Shown one piece after another: positions 52,747-62,173 of a DNA stretch of 64,000 bases. The number at the start of each line of letters is the position of its first letter. Position 1 is the first letter of the stretch. Location: assembly GCA_025452255.1 (NCBI GenBank), contig CP104974.1, positions 1,613,001 to 1,677,000 of the forward strand. The letters run 5' to 3'. A program made the translations under genes and the position numbers. This DNA is from Devosia sp. A8/3-2 (lineage in GTDB: Bacteria; Pseudomonadota; Alphaproteobacteria; Rhizobiales; Devosiaceae). The notes under the pieces were generated by a model that worked only from the letters and a program-made list of their open reading frames with translations, made no database searches and was not told the origin of the DNA.

Positions 52747-52808
52747 CGTCATTCCCGCGAAAGCGGAACCTCCGTTTCGGCAAACAGGGGTTCCTGCTGC
52801 GGGAATGA
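52747..52808. repeat. Dispersed palindromic repeat, family A
   Basis: GTCATTCCCGCGAAAGCGG with inverse TGCTGCGGGAATGACGC, between thuK and thuA. Confidence 0.6.
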
Positions 52809-52867
52809 CGCAGGGTCAAGCCAAACCATCGGGTCCAACCAGTGCCCCGAACTTTAGGAGACTAAAA

Positions 52868-53650
52868 ATGCCGATCCGTACCCCGGTGTGGGGTGAAAAT
52901 GTCCACGAGCAGAAGAATAGAATCGTGGCCGACAATTACCCCACCGGCATGCACAACCAGATCGCCAAGTTGCTCTCGAGCGACAGCAATATCGTGACCA
53001 AGACCACGACATTGCAGGAGCCCGAGCATGGCTGCAGTGTCGAGGCACTGGCCGAGACCGATGTGCTGGTATGGTGGGGGCATGCGGCCCATGGCGACGT
53101 GGCTGACGAGATCGTCGAGCGCATCGCCAAGCGGGTCTGGGAAGGTATGGGCCTGATCGTGCTGCATTCGGGCCATTTCTCGAAAATCTTCAAGCGCCTG
53201 ATGGGTTCGCCCTGCGCGCTGCATTGGCGCGAGGCGGGCGAGCGCGAGCGGCTGTGGGTCACCAATCCGGGCCACCCGATCGCCAAGGGCCTGCCGGCCT
53301 ATTTCGAGCTCGAAATGGAAGAAATGTATGGCGAGCCCTTCAGCGTGCCCGAGCCGCTGGAAACCGTATTCGTCTCCTGGTTCCGGGGCGGGGAAGTGTT
53401 TCGTTCGGGCCTGACCTATCGCCGTGGCGCGGGCAATATCTTCTATTTCCGGCCCGGCCACGAAACCTATCCGACCTATCACGATGACACGGTCGGGCTG
53501 GTGCTGCGCAATGCGGTCAACTGGGCTTACAATGCCAATCAGTTCCTGCAACTGCTGGATGCGCCGAACACGCCAGTGGATGAGGCGATCGAAAAGATCG
53601 AAGAACGCGGCCCGAAATTGCATCACGGCCGCGAAGAAGGCTTCAAGTAA
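52868..53650 (+). CDS. thuA: ThuA-family sugar utilisation protein
   Basis: 260 residues, uninterrupted. The class-I-amidotransferase-like ThuA fold: [70 protein letters not shown] 52868 chosen (TAGGAG upstream). In Sinorhizobium ThuA and ThuB act on imported trehalose, sucrose and maltitol through 3-keto derivatives; this pair next to thuEFGK is the same system. Confidence 0.9.
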   Translation: MPIRTPVWGENVHEQKNRIVADNYPTGMHNQIAKLLSSDSNIVTKTTTLQEPEHGCSVEALAETDVLVWWGHAAHGDVADEIVERIAKRVWEGMGLIVLHSGHFSKIFKRLMGSPCALHWREAGERERLWVTNPGHPIAKGLPAYFELEMEEMYGEPFSVPEPLETVFVSWFRGGEVFRSGLTYRRGAGNIFYFRPGHETYPTYHDDTVGLVLRNAVNWAYNANQFLQLLDAPNTPVDEAIEKIEERGPKLHHGREEGFK

Positions 53651-53682
53651 GCAAGGCGTTAGACGCCGTTATCTACCACCAG

Positions 53683-53758
53683 GTCATTCCCGCAGAAAGC
53701 GGAACCTCCGTTGTGCGATGGCGCAGTCAAACAGGGGTTCCCGCTCTGCGGGAATGAC
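53683..53758. repeat. Dispersed palindromic repeat, family A
   Basis: GTCATTCCCGCAGAAAGCGG and inverse CTCTGCGGGAATGACC, between thuA and thuB. Confidence 0.6.
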
Positions 53759-53816
53759 CCGGTGAAGTGATACTGACTCAGCGATCACCACGGTGATCCT
53801 TCAAGGAATAACGAAG

Positions 53817-54859
53817 ATGCGGTTGCTCATTCTGGGTACCGGCGGCATGGCCAATCAACATGCCAAGCATTTTGCTGCCATCGAGGGCGTGACCACGGCG
53901 GGTGGCGTGGACGTGGACCCGGCGCGGGTCGAGGCGTTCTGCGCGGCGCATAATATGGAGCGCAGCTTTGGCTCGCTCGACGCGGCTCTGGCCCAGGGCG
54001 AGTTCGACGCGATTGCCAATGTGACGCCCGATAGCGTGCATCATCCCACGACCATGGCGGCGCTCAAGGGCGGCAAGCATGTGTTCTGCGAAAAGCCGCT
54101 GGCGACCGACCATGCCAAGGCTATGGAGATGACCGAGACGGCCGAAAAACTCGGGCTGGTCAACATGGTCAACCTGACCTATCGCAATGTCAGCCAATTG
54201 CAGAAGGCGCGTGAAATCGTGCAATCGGGTGCGGTCGGCAAGGTCAAGCATTTCGAGGCGAGCTATCTGCAGAGCTGGCTGGTCAGCAAAGCTCAGGGCG
54301 ATTGGCGCACCGAGAGCCAGTGGCTGTGGCGGCTGAGCAAAAAGCACGGCTCCAATGGCGTGCTGGGCGATATCGGCGTGCACATTCTCGATTTTGCCGC
54401 CTATGGCGCGGGCAGCGATTTCTCAAAAGTGTTCTGCCGTCTGGAGACGTTCGACAAGGCTGAGAATAACCGGATCGGGGAATATGACACGGACGCCAAT
54501 GACAGCTTTGCCATGACGGCGCAGCTGGAAAACGGCGCCCCGGGCGTGATCCACGCCACGCGCTGGGCGACCGGGCATTTCAACGAATTGCGGCTGCGGG
54601 TCTATGGTGAGCTGGGATCGGTGGAAGTGCAGCACCGCCACGATTGGTCCAAGCTGTTCACCTGCCCGGGGGCGGATGCGGAAACCGGCACTGGACGGAA
54701 GTCGCGGTTGATACTGTGTCGACCAATTATATGCGGTTCGTGGACGCAGTGCGCGCCGGCAAGAACCTCGAGCCCAGCTTCCGTCACGCGACCAATATTC
54801 AGAAAGTGCTGGACCTAGCGGTCATGACGGACCGGGACCGGAGCGAGCATAAGGTTTGA
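53817..54859 (+). CDS. thuB: Gfo/Idh/MocA-family oxidoreductase
   Basis: About 347 residues. N-terminal NAD(P)-binding motif LILGTGGMANQHAKHFAA, then GGKHVFCEKPLATDHAKAME (EKP lysine) and GVLGDIGVHILDFAAYG. The frame breaks near 54690; the rest (VDTVSTNYMRFVDAVRAGKN) ends at 54859. Oxidises the 3-position of a disaccharide together with ThuA in the model system. Last gene of the operon; a strong terminator follows. Confidence 0.85.
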
Positions 54860-54870
54860 GCGGCAACAAA

Positions 54871-54894
54871 AACCCCGGCCTTGCGGCCGGGGTT
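54871..54894. terminator. Bidirectional terminator
   Basis: Perfect 10-base-pair stem AACCCCGGCC / GGCCGGGGTT with TTGC loop, between the ends of thuB (+) and the secreted-protein gene (-), with A/T runs on each side. Confidence 0.85.
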
Positions 54895-54913
54895 CTGTCT
54901 TATGCGTCAGATA

Positions 54914-55424
54914 TCAGGCGCGATCGTCGACATAGACGATCACCGAACCATCGGCATTGCTCTTGACCGCGACAACGTCGCTCGTCGCATGGCCTTCGGC
55001 CTCAAGCTTGGCCTTGATGGTGGCGTTCGCCTCAAGGTCGCTGTGCAGCGTGGTGATGGCGTCGGCATTGGCCGTGAGGGCCTCGTCCAGCGCCGCAGCT
55101 TCGGTTGCGGCATTACCCTGTAACGAGGACAGCAGCACAATGGTCACCTTGGACTCGTCGGTAACGGTCGACAGGTCGACATCGGCAGAACCCGAAATCG
55201 AGGACATCACCGAGCCAAAGGTGTTGTCCGACGCGCCGCCAGCATTGGAACTGGCGTTCGCCTTGGCGTTGGCATCGGCCCCGACGCCGGCATCCCCGGC
55301 AGGGGGTATCGACGCTGACGCCGGCTCCCGCATCGACCCCAACGCCAGCATCCCGGGCGATGGCAGGCAAGGCGCTTGAGGCGAGAAGGGCTGCGATGGC
55401 GGTTGCGATAATGGTCTTGTTCAT
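54914..55424 (-). CDS. Secreted alanine-rich hypothetical protein
   Basis: About 170 residues. Signal peptide MNKTIIATAIAALLASSALP ending AIARD, a low-complexity Gly/Ala/Asp region (ANAKANASSNAGGASDN), then a small folded part ending AVKSNADGSVIVYVDDRA. One frameshift near 55312. No known family; an envelope or biofilm-type protein is possible. Confidence 0.55.
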
Positions 55425-55569
55425 TGGTAGGCTCCTAGGTGGGTTATGCCCCCACTTGGACAGAGCCATTAACGGGGCAATCGCCCCATGGTTGCAATTT
55501 AGCGATCACAACCGCTTGCAACCGATGGCCGGCTGTCCGATTTATCCGGTGAGCAGAAGGAGCGTCGCA

Positions 55570-55821
55570 ATGGGTATCGTCTGGGCCATCATCATCGGAT
55601 TTCTGGCAGGGCTCATCGCCAAGTGGATCACGCCGGGGGATCGCAAGCCGAGCGGGTTTATCCTCACCACGGTGCTGGGCATTGTCGGCTCGCTGCTGGC
55701 CACCCGGCTGGGGCAGGCGGTGGGCTGGTATGGGCCGGGCGATGGCGCCAATTTCATCGGGGCCATTGTGGGCGCGGTGATTATTCTGCTGGCCCGGGGG
55801 CAGTTGGCGCGGCGGGTTTAG
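55570..55821 (+). CDS. GlsB/YeaQ/YmgE-family stress membrane protein
   Basis: 83 residues with three hydrophobic segments; MGIVWAIIIGFLAGLIAKWI and GSLLATRLGQAVGWYGPGDG are typical of the transglycosylase-associated family. AAGGAG upstream of the ATG. A small inner-membrane protein tied to envelope stress in other species. Confidence 0.85.
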   Translation: MGIVWAIIIGFLAGLIAKWITPGDRKPSGFILTTVLGIVGSLLATRLGQAVGWYGPGDGANFIGAIVGAVIILLARGQLARRV

Positions 55822-55875
55822 ACCGGGCTACTTCCCAAAATCATGACATTGCGGGTGGGGTGAGGCCAAAGAAAA

Positions 55876-55898
55876 AAGGGCGCCACGAGGGCGCCCTT
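55876..55898. terminator. Bidirectional terminator
   Basis: AAGGGCGCC / GGCGCCCTT with a 5-base loop between the converging ends of the GlsB-like gene and the nucleotidase gene; A run on the left. Confidence 0.8.
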
Positions 55899-55920
55899 CG
55901 TATTTGTACTGCGCCAAAAC

Positions 55921-57524
55921 CTACTTGATTTCGGTGATGCGCCCATCGGTGTAAGGCGTGTATTCTCCGCCCAGTTTGGCGATGTAGTCGGCGACCACTT
56001 CTTCGAGCGGGGGCCGAAATCGTAGGGGTTTTCGCCATTGGCGAAGGCTTCGTAGCCGTCGCCGCCGCCGCGGACGTAATTGTTGGTGACCACGGTGTAG
56101 TTGGCGTCTTCGTCGATCGGCACCCGTGTTTCGCCGTCCTTGACCTGCACGTCGCTGACGCGGCTGCCGGCGGGTTGCTTGAGGTCGAACGAATATTTGA
56201 GGCCCGAGACTCGGGCGAAGCGGCCGGCGCCGTTTTCGACATCGCTGACGCCGTTTTCGAGCGCTTCGATCACGTCGCCGCCCGAGATCTGCACGGTGGC
56301 CGAGGTATTGGAGAAGGGCAGCACGGTGATGACGTCGCCCACGGTGATTTCGCCGGCATCAATGGAGGCGCGGATGCCGCCGCCATTCTGGAAGGCGATG
56401 GTGGCGCCCTGGTCGGCGACGCGGTCGAGAATGGCGTCGGCGAGCAGATTGCCCATCGAGCATTCCATGGCGCGGCAGACTTCGCGGGCGCCTTCGAGCG
56501 GGGCGGTGGCGCTGCCGATCACCTCGCCCATAGCTTCCTCAATGGGGCCAGCCAGTTCGGCCAATTGGCCGGCGAAGTCTTCATTGCCCTTGACCGAGGC
56601 GTCGATCAGGAAGGGTTCGCCTTCGGCCTTGGTGACCACGCCATTGTCGTCCCGAGTGATGGCGATATCGCCCAGATATTTGCCATATTGATTGGCCCGG
56701 ACCACGGGGACTTCTACCCCATCGGGGTTCTTGACCATGGTGGGGTAGGGGCCGGCGGCACCCTCGGCGGTGTTGGAGAGGAGCGTGTGGCTGTGCCCGC
56801 CCACGATGACGTCCACTGTGGGCAGGGCCGCGGCGACCTGCTGGTCGAGCGTATAGCCGATATGGCTCAAGAGGATGATCTTGTTGACGCCGGCAGCGTC
56901 GAGCGCTTCGGAGGCGCCGCGCACATATTGGATGACATCGGTGAATTCGATATTGGGGCCGGGGGAGGCGATATCGGGCGTGTCCTCGGTGGTGGCGCCG
57001 ATAATGCCGATCTTTTCCCCGCCCACTTCGATGACGAAGGAGCCCTTGATCTTACCGCGCAGATTTTCATCGCGACTGACGTCGAAATTGCCGCCGATAA
57101 TGGGGAATTCGGCCGCTTCGATGAATTTCATGAATTCTTCGGGGCCATCGTCGAATTCGTGGTTGCCGGTGGCGACCACGTCAAAGCCCATCTGGTTGAA
57201 GAAGTCGGACACGACCTTGGATTTGTAGGTGGTGTAATAGAGCGAGCCTCGGAAATTGTCGCCGGCCGAGAGCAGCAGCGAATTGCCGGAGGCATATTTG
57301 GCGCGGGTGTCATCGATAATGGTCTTGAGGCGCGCAATGCCGCCAAAGCATTCCCCGGCGGCGTCGGTTTCCGCATCGCAATTGGAATCGGTGCCGGTGA
57401 TCGGGTCGAACCGGGAGTGGAAATCGTTGATATGCAAGATATTGAGCGTGAAATCGGCATAGGCCGCGCCGGAAAAACCGGCGCAGAGGGTTAGCGCCGT
57501 GGCGCCCAGAAGTAGCTTTTTCAT
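55921..57524 (-). CDS. 5'-nucleotidase / UDP-sugar hydrolase family phosphoesterase
   Basis: About 534 residues. Signal peptide MKKLLLGATALTLCAGFSGA, then a calcineurin-like metallophosphatase domain (ILHINDFHSRFDPI, LLLSAGDNFRGS, VATGNHEFDDG, VIVGGHSHTLL) and the nucleotidase C-terminal domain (FQNGGGIRASIDAGEI, YVRGGGDGYEAFANGENPYD). The frame breaks near 56010; the correct end reads YTDGRITEIK. Periplasmic hydrolysis of nucleotides to release phosphate and nucleoside. Confidence 0.85.
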
Positions 57525-57769
57525 CCCTGTTATCCCTTTGATTGCTTTTGACGGCGACCCCGCGACCGCCTTCCCCGGACGGTCTTGCTGAACCCCAGCA
57601 GCCCTGCCCATGCCGGCCGCGGTGAGGGACCAGTTAAACAGGTCTTCGTGACGGGCGAAAGTGGACCTTTTGGTCAATTTTCGATGCCGTGCCGATGGCG
57701 CGGGCAAGGGTTCCAATCACCGGGCATTGCGATAAGCTCCGCCGCGTTTTGATTTGCGGGGAATTGGCT

Positions 57770-58417
57770 ATGCGGAGTGCTTTGATTGTCTATGGCGGCT
57801 GGGAAGGCCATGATCCGGAGGAATGCGCGGCCATCTATCGCCGCTGGCTGCACGAGGATGGCTATTCGGTGCGCACCGCCACCGAAACCAGCGCCTTTGC
57901 CGACCCGTCCATCCACGATCTGTCGCTGATCATCCCGATCTATACGATGAGCAAGATCGCGGCCGAAGAGGTGGCGAACCTGACTAAGGCCGTGCAGGGC
58001 GGCGTGGGCTCGGCGGGCCATCATGGCGGCATGAGCGACGCTTTCCGCGAGGCGGTGGATTATCAATTCATGGTGGGCGGGCAATGGGTGGCCCATCCCG
58101 GCAATATCATCGATTTCAAGGTGGACGTGACCAAGCCGGACGATCCGATCATGGCGGGGATCAGCTCATTTCCCTATACGTCCGAGCAATATTACATGCA
58201 TGTCGACCCCTCCAACGAGGTTCTGGCGACCACGACCTTTACCGGCGAGCATGCGCCCTGGATCGATGGCGTGGTGATGCCTGTGGTGTGGAAGCGCCGG
58301 CATGGGGCAGGGCGGGTGTTTCACTCAACGCTCGGGCATTCGGTCAAGGAATTCGACGTGCCGGAAATGGCGACCATTCTGCGCCGGGGCATGAACTGGG
58401 CGGCACGCGAGGAATAG
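57770..58417 (+). CDS. Second ThuA-domain protein
   Basis: 215 residues, uninterrupted. [60 protein letters not shown]: the ThuA-like fold of the shorter trehalose-utilisation branch, only distantly related to thuA at 52868. ATG 57770 chosen. It stands alone between the nucleotidase and the NrsF gene, so its partner is not visible. Confidence 0.8.
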   Translation: MRSALIVYGGWEGHDPEECAAIYRRWLHEDGYSVRTATETSAFADPSIHDLSLIIPIYTMSKIAAEEVANLTKAVQGGVGSAGHHGGMSDAFREAVDYQFMVGGQWVAHPGNIIDFKVDVTKPDDPIMAGISSFPYTSEQYYMHVDPSNEVLATTTFTGEHAPWIDGVVMPVVWKRRHGAGRVFHSTLGHSVKEFDVPEMATILRRGMNWAAREE

Positions 58418-58424
58418 CCCGGCG

Positions 58425-59064
58425 CTACCACCGCAGCAGGAAGCGCCCGAGCAGCGCGCCCGGGCCGCCGACCAGCACAATTCCCAGCGTATAAAACAGC
58501 GCCACGAACATCATGCCGTTTTCGGCGCAGGCGAAGGAATAGACCCGGGCGCCTGTGCCGCCGGCCATGATGCCGGCGGCAAAGCCGGCTAGGGTCGGAT
58601 TGGCCGGCGCCGGGCAGCGCAGCACGAAGATGGCAGCGAACAGCACCGGCAGCGACAGCACGACGATGCGCCATGGGCAGACCAGTGAGGTGCCGCCCGG
58701 GATCAGTGGCATCATCTCGCCCGGTTCTGGCACGGGCGAGCTGGAACAGCGCGCCGATGACCGGGAGGCCCAGCAAAGCCAGCGCCGCCAGCCGGGGCCA
58801 GCGGGTGCGGCCGTCGGGCCGGGCCAGCACCAGCGTGGCGCAAAAGCCAAACACGGCGATAGACAGCGTATAGGTGAACTTGCTCCAGAACATCATCGTG
58901 CCCGGCGCCGTGTCCATGTCCGGGCGCATGCCCAGCCACATGACCATGGCGATGACGGCGATGATGCCGCTCAATACCACCGCACCGAGCAGCAGGCGCT
59001 GCATGGCCGTGCTGCGTACGGGCTTGAGGTCGGATGTGAGGCGGGCAATCAGCTCGTCGGTCAT
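58425..59064 (-). CDS. nrsF: NrsF-type anti-sigma factor (DUF1109)
   Basis: About 212 residues. Short cytoplasmic N-terminus MTDELIARLTSDLKPV, then six membrane segments (QRLLLGAVVLSGIIAVIAMV, PRLAALALLGLPVIGALFQL, RIVVLSLPVLFAAIFVL, and AENGMMFVALFYTLGIVLVG), the DUF1109 layout. Frameshift near 58735. Start overlaps the sigma gene stop (ATGA), as expected for a sigma/anti-sigma pair; in Caulobacter NrsF holds SigF at the membrane until metal or oxidative stress. Confidence 0.85.
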
Positions 59065-59618
59065 TTCGGCCCTCCCGCGAAACGCGTGACCGTGGCCTTG
59101 AGCCCGCGATGGATGGACACCTTGGCTGCCGTCTCGGTCATGCCATGAACGGCGGCGGCTTCGGCAATCGAAGCGCCATCGACCCCGGTGCGGCGAATGA
59201 GATCGCCGGTGCGCGGGGGACGGTTTCCAGCACCACCTCCGGGTCGCGCCGGGCGAGGGCATCGGCGCTGTCGTCATGGGCCGGGATGGGCGCGTCGTCC
59301 TCAAGCGGCACTGTCAACCGGATCGACTGGCGGCGCACATGATCGACGAATTTGTGGTGCGCCACCGCATGCAGCCATGCCGTAAACGGGCGGCTGCGAT
59401 CATAGGTCAGGCGTTTGACATGGATGGCCAGCAGCGTCTCCTGCACGAGATCCTCCGCATGCGCGGCAAAGGTGGGGGTGAGCCGCCGGGTGAAATAGGG
59501 GCGCAGATGACGGCCGAGTTCTGGCCAGCAGCGACCGATAGGCCGCAGCGTCGCCGTCAAGCGAAGCGAGCATCAGGCTCCGCAATCGTATCTCGGTGGG
59601 ATCAGTCTGCATTGCCAC
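59061..59618 (-). CDS. sigF: ECF sigma factor, SigF-like
   Basis: About 185 residues. Region 2 shows AEDLVQETLLAIHVKRLTYD and RPFTAWLHAVAHHKFVDHVR; region 4 shows SIAEAAAVHGMTETAAKVSI. Breaks near 59525 and 59215. Its own promoter region (59622-59647) and that of the divergent gene carry the SigF consensus, so it probably controls itself. Coupled to nrsF by an ATGA overlap. Confidence 0.85.
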
Positions 59619-59621
59619 TCA

Positions 59622-59647
59622 TTCGCTGGCTTAAGCCGCATTGTTAC
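59622..59647 (-). promoter_or_regulatory. SigF-type promoter for the sigma gene
   Basis: On the minus strand GTAACA (59647-59642), 16 bases, CGAA (59625-59622), 4 bases before the presumed sigma start, which suggests a leaderless or slightly downstream start. Matches GTAAC(C)-N16-CGAA known for Caulobacter SigF. Confidence 0.7.
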
Positions 59648-59700
59648 ATCGGACGCGGACCTAAGGAACGCAGAATTCGGAATCACGACGCCGTGACCGC

Positions 59701-59726
59701 GTAACGCCAGCGGCAGGCCCGGCGAA
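59701..59726 (+). promoter_or_regulatory. SigF-type promoter for the divergent secreted-protein operon
   Basis: GTAACG (59701-59706), 16 bases, CGAA (59723-59726), 54 bases before the GTG start at 59780. Same spacing and boxes as the facing promoter. Confidence 0.75.
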
Positions 59727-59779
59727 TGGCAGGGCATGAACCGCGCGATGGGGCGTGGTCAAAATTCTGGAGACAGCTC

Positions 59780-60109
59780 GTGACATTCACCCTGCGCACA
59801 CTTTCCCTCGCGGCTATTGCCGCCTTCACTTTTGCCGCAGCGCCCAGCTTTGCCGAAGACGCCATGGCCCCGGCCGCCGGCGCAATGGCCAATGACGCGA
59901 TGGCGCCGGCTGATGCCATGGGCCCCATGACGCCGATCAGCGATGCCGATTTCAAGCTGTGCACCGAACAGGCCGCGACCATGACCTTCCCTGAAGCCAT
60001 GCAGGCGGCCATGACGGCCTGTCACGGATTGCATCGGGGCATGGATGTCATGGGCGCCATCGAGTCGCTGGGCATAGAAACCGATGCGATGGCGCCTGTC
60101 GCGCAATAA
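59780..60109 (+). CDS. Methionine-rich secreted protein
   Basis: 109 residues. GTG start at 59780 with GGAGA upstream; signal peptide TLRTLSLAAIAAFTFAAAPS, cleavage near SFA, then a Met/Ala/Pro repeat (DAMAPAAGAMANDAMAPADA, MGPM) and two cysteines (KLCTEQA, TACHGLH). The Met repeat recalls MXKDX-repeat proteins of sigma-factor regulons. It follows a SigF-type promoter, so it is an expected target; a metal-binding or oxidant-scavenging role is plausible but inferred. Confidence 0.6.
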   Translation: MTFTLRTLSLAAIAAFTFAAAPSFAEDAMAPAAGAMANDAMAPADAMGPMTPISDADFKLCTEQAATMTFPEAMQAAMTACHGLHRGMDVMGAIESLGIETDAMAPVAQ

Positions 60110-60189
60110 CGTTTAAGTGATGTTCGACGCTTCCCCGCGCGGTACCGTTGCTACGGATCGTGCGGGGCAGGCTGCGCGGAGAGGCATGC

Positions 60190-61037
60190 ATGAGCGAGCA
60201 AACAGGACTGCAGGTGGGCAAGGGTCCACTGATCTATCGCCAGTCGATCTGGACGCGGGTGACCCATTGGCTATGGGCGATCTGCCTGTTCTTCCTGCTG
60301 CTGTCAGGACTGCAAATCTTCAATGCCCATCCTGCGCTTTATATCGGGCAGCAATCGGGCTTTGAATTCGACAATGCGGTGCTGGAGATTGGCGCAGTCA
60401 ATACCGATGCCGGGGCGCGCGGGCAGACCACGCTTTTCGGCCAGACCTTTGACACCACGGGCGTATTGGGGATGAGCGGTTCGGCGGAACGGCCGCAATT
60501 CACCGCTTTCCCCGGCGCGGTCACCATTCCCTCCTATCGCGATCTGGCGACCGGGCGGGTGGTGCATTTCTTTTTGGCTGGGTGTTCGTTTTCACCATGT
60601 TCATCTGGTTTCTGGCCAGTTTCATCAATGGGCATATCAGGCGGGACATTGTGCCCCGCGGCGCCGATATCAAAGGGGTGCCCAAGGATGTGGCCGATCA
60701 TGCGCGCCTGCGGTTTCACCATGGCCGCACTTATGGGCCATTGCAGAAGCTGAGCTATTTCGGCGTGTTCTTCATTTTGTTCCCGCTGATCGTGCTGACC
60801 GGGCTGACCATGTCGCCGGGTATCAATTCGATCGCGCCCTTCCTGCTCGATGTTTTTGGCGGGCGGCAGACGGCGCGGACGATCCATTTCGTGGTCATGC
60901 TGGCTCTGGTGGGGTTCTTCATCATCCATATCGTGATGGTATTGGCGGCGGGGCCACTCAATGAGCTGCGTTCGATGATCACCGGCTGGTATCGCGCCAG
61001 CCACGGCACTTCAGTCAGCGGAGGAGACAAGCCATGA
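60190..61037 (+). CDS. Membrane cytochrome b subunit
   Basis: About 282 residues, four membrane segments with heme-ligand type His in RVTHWLWAICLFFLLLSGL, RVVHFFLAG, GPLQKLSYFGVFFILF and RTIHFVVMLALVGFFIIHIV. Matches the cytochrome b561/b-type family that feeds periplasmic molybdoenzymes. Frameshift near 60578 (T run). ATG 60190 chosen. Stop overlaps the next start (ATGA). Confidence 0.8.
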
Positions 61038-61826
61038 GCGGGTTCAAGCTCAATCGCCGCACGTTCCTTGGCGCCTCGGCTGCCGCCGGGTCGGGGCTGA
61101 TCCTGTCGGGCTGCGATCAGTTCGACTTTCTGGGCCAGCGCGACAACCGAGTGCGGGCGGTGCTCAGAACAGGCCAATGTGCTGACCTATCAGGTGCAGC
61201 GGCGACTGATCGGCGCGCAAACGCTGGCGCGGGAATATTCGCCCAGCGAAATCCGCCGTGGCCAGCGGCCGAACGGCTCGACCAATCCGAGCACGGCGGA
61301 ATATTCCGCGCTCCGGGCCGCCGATTTTGCCCATTACAAGCTGACCATCAAGGGCATGGTGGAGCAGGAGGTTAGCTTCTCGCTGGCCGAATTGCGCAAT
61401 ATGCCGGCGCGCAGCCAGATCACGCGGCATGATTGCGTCGAGGGCTGGAGCTGTATCGCCAAATGGACCGGCACGCCTTTGGGGGCAATTCTGGACATGG
61501 CGCGGGTCAAGCCCGAGGCGCGGTTCTGCGTCTATCACTGCTACGACAATATCCAGACGTCGCTCGCCGGGGACATTCTCTATTATGAGAGTTCGGACCT
61601 GATCGACGCCTATCATCCGCAGACGATCCTGGCCTATGGGTTGAACGATCAAACCCTGCCGGTGGCCAATGGTGCCCCGATCCGGGTGCGGATCGAGCGA
61701 GCACTGGGGTATAAGCAGCCCAAATATGTGCATACGATCGAGCTGGTGGATGACCTGTCGCCGTTTGGGCAGGGCAAGGGCGGGTATTGGCCGGATAATG
61801 GGTATGATTGGTATGGTGGGATTTGA
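61034..61826 (+). CDS. Periplasmic molybdopterin-dependent oxidoreductase (sulfite-oxidase fold)
   Basis: About 263 residues. Tat signal NRRTFLGASAAAGSG with a lipobox-like LSGC, then the sulfite-oxidase molybdopterin domain, cofactor Cys in ITRHDCVEGWSCIAKWTGTP and the C-terminal ALGYKQPKYVHTIELVDDL. Frameshift at 61163-61169 (CTCGAA read CTCAGAA); restored sequence VLEQANVLTYQVQ. Shorter than MsrP. With the cytochrome b gene it forms an electron-fed periplasmic reductase or oxidase for a sulfur compound, a known target class of Caulobacter SigF. Confidence 0.8.
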
Positions 61827-62173
61827 AGGGGGTAACGAGAGCCCCGATCTCTCCCCTGCAAACCCGCCATGCATTCCCAAAATACGAATTGCCTTGCTAT
61901 TTCAGCCTGCTTCCCCCATTTAGGCTGCATCGTCGCGGCTGGACATTGCCAGCAAGCCTATCAGCGACGGACTTCTCTTCTTATCGATTCTAGCGGTGAG
62001 CGGCGAAGTCAGCCCGGAAACAGTATGTCCGGGTTCGAGCCAGCACCCGCGCTGATAGCTCCCTTTTATCGCCCGATTGCATTTGTTGACCCTCGCCACC
62101 GCAGGTGCGGCTGGCGACATGCGCTGCATTGTTCTGCGCGCCGCCATGCGCCTTGGCGCAGAAAGACCAAACA
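61827..62173. other. Intergenic region upstream of the DEAD-box helicase gene
   Basis: 347 bases with no convincing gene or hairpin terminator. Its length before an RNA helicase gene would suit a regulated 5' leader, but no specific structure was recognised. Confidence 0.3.
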
